A stretch of DNA of 64,000 nucleotides from Trametes villosa (lineage: Eukaryota > Basidiomycota > Agaricomycetes > Polyporales > Polyporaceae), in the NCBI GenBank assembly GCA_002964805.2, contig PUDQ02000019.1, positions 124,001 to 188,000 on the forward strand, read 5' to 3'. Positions 42,865 to 55,550 of this stretch are shown here, piece after piece; positions within the stretch are counted from its first letter, which is position 1; each line of letters begins with the position of its first letter. The position numbers and the translations under genes were made by a program. The notes beneath the pieces were generated by a model. It did not search any database and was not told the origin of the DNA. It saw only the letters and a list, made by a program, of their open reading frames with translations.

Positions 42865-44817
42865 CTACTCGTCGCTGTCGATGCTGACATTGTGCATTAG
42901 CAGACGGCTTATGCCTATGCATGGTAGTATAGCGACTCACTCATAACCAGACAACTCCCGCAGCCATACTGGAACAATTGGCTCGCACTCCTCCGCCATG
43001 CGCTTAGCGCCGTCACGAACGACACGGTACGCCCGCCACTGTTGCAGTCTTTCCCACACTGGCACGAGGAAATAAACGTACTCCAGAGACGGCGCAGATG
43101 TCTTTGCAAATATGTCGGCGGCGGACGCCGTCGCTTCCAATGCAGCGTCCAACAGCCTCCCGCGCCGGAGCTGCTCGTCATCGGATTGCGCATTCCAGTA
43201 GTTCAGTGCCATGAGGTCCAGGAGGCACCGGAAGTCGAGGTGGAGTCTTAGCAGCCGCAATCGGACGAGCCCTCGAAGAGCATGGGCAATCTGGTCCTAC
43301 ATGCATGGGATCAGCACTCGTTCGCAGAAGTACGCCACTTTCCTCGTACCACTGGAGGGTCGGCGCCGCCCTCGCTCCGATAACAATGCACCTGTAGGAC
43401 GGCGAGCCGAGGATACGAAGCGCCGACATGTCGGAAGACGCTGCAGTCCCAGGCCGCGTGTGCGCGGAACTCTAGCTGCAGATGCGTCAAGCCCGGCGTG
43501 TCCGACTTGCGTAGGATCCAGAGCAGCTCCGACGACGACAACAGAGGGGACGCCCAGCTAACCTGGGCGTATTCCAGGTCTTGTTTAAACTGGCCGTGAT
43601 GATGCTTGTAGTGGCGGGGCCAGCAGCGTAGACTCAGGCGGCGCAAGGACGCAGGGAGGTGGGCGAAGAACTCGTCCTTGGGGTCGGGGTGCGTTACCTC
43701 CAGGCTCTCGAGCTCGTAACTTACCAACTGTACGGCGCGACAAGGGGCGGCGGCCATATGGTCTGATGCCGACTACCTGCAGGCTCGGCTAGGAAGAGGG
43801 ACAGTTCGCGGAGGTGCGGCATCTTCCCGAGCATGGTCACAAGCGGGGGTAGGTCCTCGTGAAGCAACCGCGCGCCGTCGAGCCTCAACCTCGTCAAGCG
43901 GGGCCATCCCCAGGCGTACATGTTCTGCAGAGGGGCGGACTCGTACGGGAGGGCCAAGGTGACGAGAGAGGCGTGCGCGCGCTCGAGAAGGAGGTTGACT
44001 CCGTACCTGTCTATTTCCGGCGCGTGCAAGGGAGGGCGCAGCATCAACGCCGTATAATGGAACGTTTCGAGAAATATCGTCGGCGGGGGTGCGATTTCCA
44101 GCAGCAGCTCGTCGAAGGGGTGGCAGAACGGCCCGCGCATGTGGATGTGGCGCAGGTGCGGGACCGAGAGGACCGCCTCGAGGACGTGTGCCGGCACGCC
44201 TTCCCGCCAGTCAAAACAGCCCTCGGTGTTCTCGGGTATGTTGAAATGCAGAGTGTGAAGGTTGGGCATCGACGAGAGCGTGTCCTTGACGAACTGACCG
44301 AGCTTACGCGCTGCGGCGACACGCCGAGCAGTCTCCTGCAGCCTTCGATCGGTGCAGTGGCTCGGGACGGCAGAGTATACCCCGGACAGGTCTGGGCGAT
44401 TGAACGTCCCGTTGAAGTGAAGGATTCTGGAGCAAGAATGAGCCCTCCGTAAGCGTCAACGCAGTCGGTCACTTGCCGAACATGCGGCCACGGTGAGCGA
44501 GGGAGGAAGATCGGGTCCTCCGGTTTTCGATCGAGGGCGCCAGAGTGTACGGCACACTCTCCGAAGAGAGTGGACATGCATGCCTCCCGTATCCACTTGC
44601 AGGTGAGGGACAGCGGTCGTAGACCCCGTGCGGGACGAAGGAGATCGAACACCTCGAGCAGCCCTTCGGGGTCCAAACGACTTAAAGCGTCCTGTGTATA
44701 TGCCGTACCGTGACAATCAGTTACGCGACGTCGACACTGATATGTTGGAGACGTACAGCACGCATTGCACCGGTAGTGGACACCATTCACAGTACGTTCG
44801 AGAGTTTCGGATGAAGA
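42865..44817 (-). pseudogene. F-box / leucine-rich protein, array copy G (lost start and frameshift)
   Basis: The exon 1 position (44791-44817) reads SSSETLERT, with no ATG where the other copies start. The F-box exon is intact: LDPEGLLEVFDLLRP, LTCKWIREACMSTLF, ending WPHVR. Intron 2 uses a GC donor (CG|GCAAGT), the only one in the array. Exon 3 (RILHFNGTFNRPDLSG, LHTLHFNIPENTEG, LVTLALPYE, LTRLRLDGA, LRELSLFLAEPAGS) breaks near 43719-43724, where about five extra bases (TAAGT) after TGG bring a stop. The rest continues in another frame (LESLEVTHPDPKDEFFAHLP, LTHLQLEFRAHA, LRLLRLHLDFRCLLD) to the tail DIDSDE. Confidence 0.82.
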
Positions 44818-44929
44818 CGACCTGTGCCAGTGAGAGTACAAAGTATAGAGTCAGCGTCTGACGCCATGAGGCTGCATGGGAAGCGTAAGCTGAGGAACAT
44901 CGCTGACACGTCTCCCACGCTCTACAGCT

Positions 44930-45260
44930 TGCTAACGGACGCGTTCACAGACATGCCCAGCCGCAGGCTGATGAGCTGAAAACCGAGCTCCCCCTTCTTC
45001 CCGCCGAGGAGCCGCTCCTTGACGCAGGGGGATATGCACGCAGAGCGTCCGGTGGAGAGCGACACCGCCAGGGCTCGCGAAAGCCTACTTCGGGAATCTT
45101 CATGCGAAGCTACTCCCGCGCGGGATGGGGTTCGGGTGGCCGACGAACGCCGTCTGCGGCACGTCGGTATGGAAGACGCGGAGGTCGGGGAAGCGTCCGG
45201 TCCTGCGTCAATTTCGGACCTGCAGCATAACGTTGTGGCGGCGGAAATGATCACGGCACC
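44930..45260 (-). pseudogene. Degraded relative of F-box gene K
   Basis: On the reverse strand GRFPDLRVFHTDVPQTAFVGH (compare K: RRFPDLRGFRTNVPQLTFAG) is followed, after deletions and frame changes, by KERLLGGKKGEL and FQLISLRLGMSVNASVS (K: GKLREL, SQLVSLRLGTQVNAS). No F-box part remains. Clear relic. Confidence 0.75.
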
Positions 45261-45635
45261 ACAATGGCCGACGCGCCCGATGAGGCTAGCCCGTACACTG
45301 TCGCAGAACATATCAACGGAACAACAGGTTAAAGGAGAAAAACAAGCGTCACGAACGCAGATGATCGCAAAGTGGATACATGATTGCTCTTCAATGGAGC
45401 ACGAGTGACCGAGTCATACGTCAGAGTCTGCATCCCTCTACTCGTCCCTATTAAAACTGGTTGGGAGAATCGTCAGCATTCGACGTCTGTTTGGGCTGGA
45501 AAGGCAAGCAACTCACTCAATCCCGAGCAGCTTCCGGCGTCGAGATTCCGTGGAGGGTACCTACGTGGCATCGGTGGTTGCGTCCCCGAGATCTTGAAGG
45601 TTCATACAGGAGGTAAGAGGATCGTCCAGATTCAA
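45261..45635. other. Spacer before F-box H
   Basis: About 0.37 kb with no gene or repeat that I can support. Confidence 0.3.
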
Positions 45636-47558
45636 CTACTCATCGCTGTCGATGCTACGACGATACGTAAGCATACAGATTGTGTACGTGTTAGGTGGTC
45701 AGAACACTTACTCATAACCGTACAACGTACGCGGCCGACGGCCAATGATCTGGTACTCCTCCGCCACGCACTCGGCGCCGGTGCGCACCGCGCGATACAC
45801 CCGCCATTGTTGTGTTGGCAATATTTTCCACAGCGGCATCAGAAGACACACGTACTCCAAAGACGGCCCGAGCTTCTCCACGAATACTTGTGCGACGGAC
45901 GCCATTGCTTCCAGGGCGACCTCCATCTCCCTGTCACGCCGGAGCCGATCCTCATAGGGTATGTTATACCAGTCGTAGTCCCTCACCGTAACGTCCGGGA
46001 GACATCGGAGGTCGAGGTGCAACCGCAGCAGTCGTAGATGGACGAGCCCCCGAAGAGCTTGGGCAATTTGTTTCTACATCTCAAGTTAGCACTAGTGCAC
46101 GCATACTGACAAGCGAAGGGTCACGAAGACGTACTATAGAAGGGTCTGCATCGCCCTGCTTCCGATAACGATGAACCTGGAGCACGGTGAGATGGGGATA
46201 CGAGGTGCCGATGTGCCTGAAGACATCGTCGTCCCAGGCGGTGTCGGCGCGGAACTCCAGCTCAAGATGGGTTAGGCTCGGGGTGTGTGATCTGCGCAGA
46301 ATCCGAAGAGTCTCCGACGTAGACAGCAAAGGAGACGTCCAGCGGACCCCGACGTTTTCCATGTCCTGTTTGAACTTGTCGTGATGTTTGTAGTAGCGAG
46401 GCCAGCACTGTAAGCTGAGCCGGCGCAAGGACACGGGCAAGTGCGCGTAGAACTCGTCGTCGGGATGTGGATGCGTCACCTTGAGGCTCTCCATCGCGTA
46501 CCAGCCGTACGACGCCTGGAAAGACGATGGCCATATAGGCTTGTGCTCGCGGTCTGCGAGCTCGGCCAGGACGATGGACAGCTCGCGGAGATGTGGCATT
46601 CGACCGAGCATCGCTACAAGCGGGGGTGCGTCCTCGTGCATGGGGGGAGCGCCATAGAGCCGCAGCCTTGTCAACCGAGGCCACGCCCAAGAGTGCATAT
46701 ATCGAAGAGGGGCGGCCTCGCCCGGGAGGGAGAGCGAAACAAGGGAGGCGTGCGCGCGTTCGAGGAGGAGACGCACGCCATATCGAGCTATTTCAGTGGT
46801 TCGTGAGGGAGAACGAAGCATCTCGACTTCGTAGTGGAATGTTGACAGGGGAGTGATCGTGGGAGGAGCGATTTCAAACATGAAGTCGTCTTCGCCATGG
46901 GAGAGAGGCCCAAACATCAGGATGTGGCGCAGATGAGGGATGGAAAGAATTGCCTCGAGTACATGCGCGGCCAAGCCGACGGGTTTGTCGGAGGGATTGG
47001 GGTCATCATTCGCCTCGGGCATAGTGAAACGAACAGTATCGAGACTTGGCATCGATAATAGCACCTCCTTCACAAACTGGCCAACCCTTCGGGCTGCAGC
47101 GAGACGGCGAGCAGGTTCTTGCAACCACTCATCGTAGAAACGCGGACCGAAGTATTCTTCAGTGAGGCGTATCATGTCATGTCGGGCGAATGGCCCGCTG
47201 AAGTGCAGTATGCTTGTATTTGTGTCAGAGAGGTACATTCTGAAAGAATGTTGTCACTCACCGGACGTATGGCCATAATGTGCGAGGCAGGAAAGTCGGG
47301 GTCTCCTTGATGTCAATCGCGCAAGAGTATACGGTACATTCCCTGAACAGCGTAGATACGCAGGCTTCTCGTATCCATTTGCAGGTCAGGGATAAGGATT
47401 TCAGGTCCTGTCCGGGGCTGAGTATGTCGAAAACCTCGAGCAGGACTTCGGGGTCTAAATAACGCAAGTTGTCCTGAATGTTCGATTAGCGATCCTTGGA
47501 ACTTCTACAGTAGTCTGTTAGAGAGGCATACCATGCGCGTCGAGCCGGCAGTGGACAT
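45636..47558 (-). CDS. F-box / leucine-rich protein, array copy H (intact)
   Basis: ATG 47558 gives exon 1 MSTAGSTRM (47532-47558). The F-box exon 47262-47473 reads LDPEVLLEVFDILSP and LTCKWIREACVSTLFREC and ends LWPYVR. Exon 3 begins RILHFSGPFARHDMIRLTEEYFGP, keeps YDEWLQEPARRLAAARRVGQFVKEVLLSMP, and has repeats LVSLSLPGE, LTRLRLYGA, LRELSIVLAE, MESLKVTHPHPDDEFYAHLP, LTHLELEFRADTAWDD. Exon 4 has QIAQALRGLVHLRLLRLHLDLRCLPD and LEYVCLLMPLWKILPTQQW. The tail micro-exon gives DIDSDE. Open throughout with GT-AG joints. Probable SCF adaptor. Confidence 0.86.
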
Positions 47559-48058
47559 CTCCGCGATCGATGTTTTCAGAAGACGGTAGTCTAGAGTAGA
47601 AGGCTTAGCGCGCGCCGACGATCGACTCGTGTCCAATGGGCCGGGTAGCGCCCGACAGCGAGTGAGAGGCCGCAACCCCGGGCCCTGGGAAAGCCTACGC
47701 GGCGAGCGATGAGTACTGCGCCCCCATCTCTATTCCGGGCCCCCTCTTCGTTCGCAGACCCAAGATGTGGCACGGTGGCTCGGGCCGCTCCGTATACAGA
47801 TACTATACTATCAGGTGGACGACTCTCAAGCCTGCGCCGGCAGAGCCTGAGGATGGTTGACGCTGGAACGAGAGTCCCTATGACTCCGCAGTCTCTTACG
47901 CGGTCGATGGAGATAGCCCATTCGCTGTAGCAGACCATATTAGCATCATAGCGAGGGAAGACATGACATTCCGGACGGGGGTGGATAGTCTTGACACTGG
48001 CACTACAATGTCGCCCAGCAGTGCACCCCAGCGAACGGCGTGAGGTATCCCCAATTCC
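47559..48058. other. Spacer between F-box H and I
   Basis: Half a kilobase without recognisable coding or repeats. Confidence 0.3.
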
Positions 48059-49971
48059 TTACTCGTCGTCATCGATGCTGTTGGAGTACATTAGCATGCA
48101 TCTTTAACCGGAGCAGCACTGCAAAGGACTTACTCATATCCCTCCACGAATCGTGGCCAGCCACGCGGTCGGTAATCCTCCGCCGTGCATTCGCCGTCGT
48201 TGCGCACCACGCGGTACAGGCGCCACTGTTGGAGCACCTTCCGCTGCGGCAGAAGAAAGCACACGTACTCCAGAGACGGCGCAAGCGTTCTCGCGAAGAC
48301 GTTGGCGGCGAGTGCCATGGCTTCCAGCGCGGTCTGCATGAGCTCGTCGCCTCGGCGCTGTACGTCCTTGGGTGACCTTGATCGGTGTTCCAAAAATGTG
48401 ACGTCCGGAAGGCACTGGAAGTCTAGGTGTAGCCTGAGCAGCCGCAGGCTGGTGAGTCCCCGAAGAGCATAGGCGATCTCCTTCTATACACCAAGTCAGC
48501 GCTAGTCAGCCCTTGTATGAGGTAGTGGCCGAAATCAGAGGAGACGTACTACAGAGAGTTCCGTACCGCCCTCCCCGCGATAGCAGTGCATCTGGAGAAC
48601 AGTGAGACGCGGATATGAAGAGCAGATGTGTCGGAAGAGTGCGCTGTCCCCAGCAGCGCCGGCGCGGAACTCCAGTTCGAGATGGGTTAGGTCCGGTGTC
48701 TCCGCCTTGCGCAGTAGACGGAGCATCTCTGAGGACGCCAGAAGGGGGGAGCTCCAGCTGACCTGTATTTCATCCAGGCGCTGCTTGAACTGAGTGCGAT
48801 GCTTGTAGTAGTGGGGCCAGCACCGCAAGGTAAGGCGGCGCAGGGACGTCGGGAGGTGTGCGTAGAACTCGTCGTCGGAGTGCGGGTGTGTCACCTCCAG
48901 ATGCTCGAGGTCGGGCCAGCCGTACGACGCCGTCAGCGCGAGCGGCCAAATCGGCGCGTGTTCGCTGCCTGCGGGCTCGACGAAGATGAGTGACAGCTTG
49001 CGCAGGCGGGGCATCCTCCCCAGTGTCATCGCTAGTGGCGCTGTGTCCTGGTGCAGCGGACGTTCTCCGTAAATGCGGAGCTCTGTCAGTCGGGGCCAGT
49101 CCCATAGGTGCATACAATGAAGAGGAGTGGATTCGCTGGGGATGTTCAAGGATACTAGGGAGCCGTGCGCGCGCTCGAGGAGGAGACGCACTGCATGTTG
49201 GTCGATTCCAGACGTCCGCGTGTGACCAGAACGGAGTAACCAGACGATGTAGGAGAAGGATTCCAGGGGTACGAGTGCGGGAAGCGAAATTTCCAGTACG
49301 GCTTTATCATCAGGGTTGCACATGGGCCCATACGCGCAGAAGTGGCGTAGGTGTGGGGTGGAGAGAAGAGCCTCGAGTACGTGTGCCGCTATACCGGCTC
49401 GCGCGAGGCTGTTCCGCCAGTCGTTCTCCTGGGGTAGACCCACGCGGACCGTGTGTAGGTTTGGCATCGCTAGGAAGGCTTCCTTCGCAAAGAGACCTAG
49501 CTTCTGTGCTATTGCGGCACGACGGGCGGGGTCCTGTCGCCATCTGTCCCAATCGCGCGGGTTGAAGTGATATTTAGGTAGCCGTATGAGATCGACGCGG
49601 GCAAATGCTCCATAGAATATCAGGACACTTGAGCACAAGTGAGTGTCTTACGGTGATAGTCATGAGTCAATAGACGCACCGGACGTACGGCCACAGGGAG
49701 CGGGGGAGGAATCTCGGGTTCTCCGTTTGATCGAAACCGTCGGAGTTGACCACACATGTCCTAAACAGAATCGGCATACATGCCCCTCGTAGCCACTTGC
49801 AAGTCAAGGAGAGCGGTTGCAATTGCTGCTCGGGGAGGAGTAGCTCGAATATTTCGAAAAGGACCTCGTCGTCTAGGTGCCGCAAGCTTCCCTAGGGTCG
49901 GTGTAGATTCCCTGAACAGTTGTTGAATAATAAAGGAGACTCACAGTACGTGTTACAGGAACAGACAGCAT
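48059..49971 (-). CDS. F-box / leucine-rich protein, array copy I (intact)
   Basis: Exon 1 MLSVPVTRT from ATG 49971. The F-box exon reads LDDEVLFEIFELLLPEQQL and LTCKWLRGACMPILF and ends LWPYVR. Exon 3 starts RVLIFYGAFARVDLIRLPKYHFNP and carries LVSLNIPSE, LTELRIYGE, LRKLSLIFVEPAGSEH, LEHLEVTHPHSDDEFYAHLP, LTHLELEFRAGAAGD. Exon 4 reads KEIAYALRGLTSLRLLRLHLDFQCLPD, MALAANVFARTLAPSLEYVCFLLPQR. The tail is DIDDDE. It forms a subgroup with copies C and J. No stop or frameshift seen. Confidence 0.86.
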
Positions 49972-50536
49972 GCCTGACGCTAAACCTACCTCTTGCGTGT
50001 GAGAGGGAGAAGGAACGAGGCCTAAGTGGTAGGACGGCCGCTCTTTGGCCAGACGGCGTCTACGCGAGGAAACTCCCACGATCGGTGTAATGCGCGCAGG
50101 CGACTAAAAGCCTTGACGCGAAGGCTCCTCCTATTTAGCCTCGAGCGACTCTCCCGCAAGTAGACGTACTCGGAGATGCTCTTTAATGGAGAGAGACCGG
50201 GGGCCCGGACTCCATGATTATCGTGGCACGCGAGACGAGGATATGCGTCCTAAAAAGAAGCAGAGACATCCGACGGTGCGATCTTCAAAGCATGTACTGA
50301 TTCGATGCGAGCAGTGAGTGCGAGATGAGCTCACTTGAAAGAGCACACAGAATGCGGGCTGCAAGCGTGCAGGGACCAGCCATCGTGTAGATGTACCAGT
50401 GTGCACACTGCGGTCAATCGTGCCAGTAGAATAGCGCAGAAAAGTATGCATGGCATCCTAGGAGGGCGCGGGTAGCCTTGGAGATACAGCAACATATACG
50501 GCATAATCCCAACGAACGTCCAGCATCCACAACTCC
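49972..50536. other. Spacer between F-box I and J
   Basis: About 0.56 kb with no supported gene. Confidence 0.3.
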
Positions 50537-52444
50537 CTACTCGTCGCTATCGATACTATTAGAACACATTAGCATGCGAAAACAACCTGAGTAGCGTGGC
50601 AGAGGTCTTACTTATAGCCCTCTATCTGTCGTGGCCAGCCACGCGGTCGGTACACCTCCGCTGTGCATTCGCCATTGTTGCGCACCACGCGATACGAGCG
50701 CCACTGCTGTAACACATTCCGCAGCGGCAGGAGAAAGCATACGTACTCCAGAGACGGCGCAAGCGTCCTCCCCAGGACGCTGACAGCGGATGTTATGGCT
50801 TCCAACGCGACCTTCAGCAGTTCGTCGCCCCGACGCTGGGTCGCCGGGGATGAGCTATCCCAGTAGTCCGCAAGCGCGACGTCCGGAAGGCATCGAAAGT
50901 CCAGGTGCAACCTGAGTAGCCGTAGATCGGTGAGGCCCCGAAGAGCGTAGGCGAACTCCTTCTGCACATGAGGTCAGTTGTCGTCGATACGCAAGGTGTT
51001 GGGCGGGATCGAAAGAGACATACCACGGAGAGATCAGCTCCGCCCTCGCTTCTATAGCAATGCACTTGGAGTACGGTGAGATGCGGGTACGAAGAGCTAA
51101 TGTGTCGGAAGAGCTCGCCATCCCCGGAGGCGTCAGCGCAGAACTCCAGTTCGAGATGGGTTAGGTCCGGTGTCTCCGACTTGCGTAGTAGACGAAGCAT
51201 TTCCGACGACGATAGGAGGGGGGAGGTCCAGCTGACACCGAGATCATCCATATCCTGTTTGAACTGGGTGTGGTGCATGTAGTAGTGAGGCCAGCACCGT
51301 AGGGTAAGGCGACGCAGGGACGTCGGAAGGTGCGCGTAGAACTCATCGTCGGGGTGCGGATGCGTCACTTCCAGGAATTCCAAGTCATGCCAGCCGTACG
51401 ACCCTTTGATGGACGACGGCCAAATGGGCTTGTGTTCGCTACCTGCGGGCTCGGCTAGAAGAAGCGATAACTTGCGCAAGCGGGGCATCCTCCCAAGCAT
51501 CGTCACCAGTGGAGCCGAGTCCTGGTGCACCGGACGTTCTCCGTAGATGCGGAGCTCTGTCAGTCGGGGCCAGTCCCACAAGTGCATGAGATGAAGAGGG
51601 GCATGTTCGCTAGGGAGAGTCAGAAAGACAAGAGAGGCGTGCGCGCGCTCGAGGAGGATCAGTGTGCCATGCATGTCGATATGATTCGTTCGTGGGGAAG
51701 GACGGAGCGGGGAGATGCCGCAGTAAAACGATTCCAGAGGTATGGTTTGAGGGGGCGAAATCTCCAGCATGAGATTATCTTCAGGGTTGCCCATTGGCCC
51801 ATACATGAAGAAGTGGCGTAGATGCGGAGTGGACAGAATAGCCTCGAGTACGTGGGCCACCACGCCCGTTCGCCCGGAGCCACTCCGCCAGGTCATGTCT
51901 CCAGGTACGCCGACACGAATTGTGTGAAGGTTTGGCATCGAAAGGAAAACGTGCTTGGCAAAGAGGCCTAGCCTCCGCGCTGCAGCGGCACGGCGGGCGG
52001 GATCTTGTAGCCACTTGTCGCGATCGTGGGGGTCGAAGTAGTGTTCAGGGAGACGTATCAGGTCGACACGGGCGAATGCGCCGAAGAACGTGAGGGTGCT
52101 TGGGTTCGGATTAGGGCTTTGCAATAGTCGCAGTGAGATGATAGCACGCACCGGACGTATGGCCAGAGGGAGCGCGGCAAGAATATCGGGTTCTCCGAAT
52201 GATCGAAACCACCTGAGTTGACGACACATTGTCCGAACAGTACCGGCATGCATGCCTCCCGTATCCATTTGCAGGTCAAGGAGAAAGGCCGCAGTCCCTG
52301 TGCGGGACGAAGTAACTCGAATATCTCAAGGAGTACTTCGGCGTCGAGGTGTCGCACGCTTCCCTGGAGCCGGTGGTCAATTCATTGTGTTGCTGATGAT
52401 GGGAGGAAGAGACTTACAGTACGTGCGTAGTGAGCAGAGGGCAT
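50537..52444 (-). CDS. F-box / leucine-rich protein, array copy J (intact)
   Basis: Exon 1 MPSAHYART from ATG 52444. The F-box exon reads LDAEVLLEIFELLRPAQGL and LTCKWIREACMPVLFGQC and ends LWPYVR. Exon 3 begins RTLTFFGAFARVDLIRLPEHYFDP after the acceptor CCCAAG, with LVFLTLPSE, LTELRIYGE, LRKLSLLLAEPAGSEH, LEFLEVTHPHPDDEFYAHLP, LTHLELEFCADASGD. Exon 4 reads KEFAYALRGLTDLRLLRLHLDFRCLPD, LAPSLEYVCFLLPLR. The tail is NIDSDE. It is open throughout and closest to copy I. Confidence 0.86.
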
Positions 52445-53005
52445 TCGGGGTTGATGTATGGGAAGTGGCAAGTGTGGCAAAGCGAGAGAGTGGGTGGATG
52501 TACCAACATGCGTAGTCGCGACTCGCCAGAGGGGGCTCCCCGAGCGACGTCTGTTTGGAAGAGCTCCCACGGTGTATTACATAATGCGCATTTTCGAACC
52601 CGAGGGCGCACAATCTTGGAGGTTACGTTGATCCCTCAGCTGAAATCATACTGTTCATCACAAATTCGTCTCTTTCATATAGATGCGCCGTACCAAACTC
52701 ACGCGGGCTCAAAGTGAGGCTAGCAATGCGATGCGGAGGAGTTGAAGTCTGAACAGAACAGCGACGAACCTCCAACGCATGGTAGTGAAAACCGGCATCG
52801 TGACATATATTGCAAGAATCGATGGTGCTACTTGCCAACTAGTGGCGCCACGGGCCCGGGAAGCTACTCGTACTACCGGTACCGTACGACCCTCGGAGGG
52901 GCACAGATCCGACACCAGCAAAACGCCTGGTTCTCTAGCGAAACGAAGAAACGTGTACCGAGCCTCGGCGCGCCCTGATGGCGAGACTCAAGTCGCGCCA
53001 AGACT
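52445..53005. other. Spacer between F-box J and P2
   Basis: About 0.56 kb; nothing recognised on either strand. Confidence 0.3.
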
Positions 53006-55550
53006 CTAGTAAGGCCCATGGGGCTCGACCGGCGGGAGCTGCATAGTAGCAACTACGTCGGGCGCATGCGGTTGCATCGCGAATTGCACGTAAGGCGCCG
53101 CCGTTCTCGGCGCACACATTGCGACCCAAGCTGCGTGAAAGAAGTTCTGTGGCGAAGTCGGATGTTAGTTACACAGACAATCTCTGGAAGGCACGATATC
53201 AGCCCACCAAGCCGAATTCGGCGCGTTCAGAGTCGTTTCGAGGGCTGAAGAGCAGGCCTTCACATTGGCCTGTGTGCGGGTTTAGTGCATAGAGGAAATG
53301 GTCCGCGTAGACGTCAAGTTGCATGGAGGGCGGCGGTGTGGGCGAGTTCGGAGCGCCGAGCGTCTGGAAGTGCAGCCGGACCTTGTGAGATGGAGAGTAC
53401 CTGTGGGCGGGGACTATGAAGGGTACGTGGAGCCCGTCGGTTATCGGAATATACTCGGTGCCATAGTGCTCGGCGATGCGCAAAACAATGGACGGGGGCA
53501 CCCACGACACGCTTGATCCTACAGCATAGTACACCGTCAGATATTATCCCCAGTACAGTGTAGCTCTTACCAGTGTCGAGCAAGGTGCAAATACCGTCGC
53601 CATGCGTCTCGGCCCATAGCGAGCCATGAGCCGGTAAGGGAATGGCTTTCGGCTCCGCGAATGTTGAAGTCTCCGCGATCCAGTCGATGAGCTCGATCCC
53701 AGTGAGGTAGACATGCCATCCCGTCCCATAGAGGTCAAGCGTCTTGGAATCTATCATCACGCGTATCCTCAAGGACCAACCGGGTGGGGTCGCACAAGGC
53801 CAGTGATTGATTGCGACGAACCTGAAAAGGAGTTCAGAGATGCGAGGTAGTGGTTAAAATGATATTCTTATGACTGAATCAATGTCAACTTGAGGACTTA
53901 CGACTCGTATAGCGACCTCAACTCGGTTGAACTCACGTCGAGTGGGATTGCCCGAAAGCCGTAGAACAATATAATTCCTGCAGGTATCTGGAATGGTTGT
54001 TGATCAGCATTACGGCTAGAAGTGTAAGTGAAGCCACCTACGTCTGTGTCTGGCTCAACGACGTGCCGCTGCAGAATATGCAATATACTCTGAAGGTAAG
54101 TAGCAGATCGACAACGATTCCAATAATCAGCGGCAGCCGTGACACAGAATATATTAAATTCACACACGGGATAGACGGGCTGGAGCGGCTCTTGCGTGCT
54201 ATAGGGATATCCACTCAGCTGCTCGTCGAGCTGCATGCGCGTGAAATATTCACTTACGGAGCGAGTCCTAGTCCGAGGCTACCATCGCATATGTCGCTGT
54301 GCAACTTATCGTTGACTGCAATGGCAAGCGCAAACACATAGGGCATGACGATGGGCCTCTTCCATAGTCCCCCGTCCCAGTCGTAGCAAGTGATCGATGC
54401 TCGCAACCGCAAGAGATCCTTGGTGTTCCCCGAACTCGACGAACTTCCGTGTCGCCGGCGATTTTTCGGCAAAACAAGCACTGACAAGGTATACCGGGAA
54501 TTTAGCGTCAAGACACAGAGAGAGAGACTTCTGCTCTTACAAGCGGAACACTGGTCCGCGTATCTCAGACGATACGCCAGGCTCTGATCGTCCGTCGACG
54601 ATGCACTGTAATCGTGATCGTGAATGTGCCGATGACGCGGATGATCGTCCCATTCTTTTGGACGATGAGCACAAGTGCCATCATCGAGGAGCTGTTGACA
54701 GTTGTCTGTCATGGCCCAGCTGTTGTGCATAGCTGTTTGCCGCGGAACAACGACGCAGGATGTATGGCACGACTCACGTCAAGCTACATGCAGTGTCGAT
54801 ATGTAGGCGAAATGTTCCGGTGCGGCGACGGCCATGCGGTTGCTCAATTTTCTAAGAGACAGTTCGTCAGCGACCAAGGCTTGAATCAAGACGATGTACT
54901 CACCACTCGGGCATAGTATCCGGCACCTGGTTCCGGGGAATATCAGAGGTGTATCAAGCACGGTGCACCACTCGTCAACGTACGCTGAGGCGATTGTAAG
55001 CCTGGACCCTCGACCTCTGTGCTCGCTGGAGTTATGACATGACCCTCCGCAGGCCAGTCGTGCGCGCTAGCACGGTGGTAACCTTGATGTCCAGCGCCCA
55101 GATCGTGGGAGTAGCCCGGTATATCGTCGTCGGTGGTCTATTTCGAGATCAATATCGGCACATTACACTGGAAATTGAACTGTCTGCCCCGTACGATCTA
55201 CCAACTCACATCTTTGGTGACACCTATGAGTGGGCTTGACGAAGATGTGGGCGTGCGAACCGATCCCGATGTCACGTCTGACTCGGGCTCTGAGGCCGAG
55301 TCGTCCTCCAGGCCGTCGTTGGGCTCTTGTGTGGGAAGCGGTGGACGCCATCTGTCTATGTTCGCCTACGTTGAGAGCATTTGGATCAGTCTGGGATTCT
55401 GGCGAAAGGCTGAATGATGGCAAATTCAATACACACACGATCAGCCGCTCCGAGGTCGGGAGGAGCGACAAGGCGTAGAATCAGAGATTGAGTGCGGCTT
55501 ATAGTTGAAGGCTGCACAGCCTCAGATTGCTCGGGTTGTCGGTCGGACAT
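53006..55550 (-). CDS. Family P protein copy 2 (P2), function unknown
   Basis: Paralogue of P1 with the same order of short exons. From ATG 55550: MSDRQPEQSE...SLILRLVAPPD, later GHQGYHRAS, FRLHIDTACSLT, TWAMTDNCQQLLDD...DYSASS...LRYADQCSAC, LVLPKNRR...CYDWDGG...PYVFALAIAVNDK, SILHILQRHVVEPDTD, GIILFYGFRAIPLDVSS, WHVYLTGIELIDW...LLDTG, SSVSWVPPSIVLRIAEHYGTEYIPI, VRLHFQTLGA, NFFHAAWVAMCAPRTAAPYVQFAMQ, stop at 53006. Conservation of frame against P1 while the DNA has diverged supports coding. Some middle exons differ in length, and I cannot exclude a defect in that part. No domain recognised. Confidence 0.6.
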
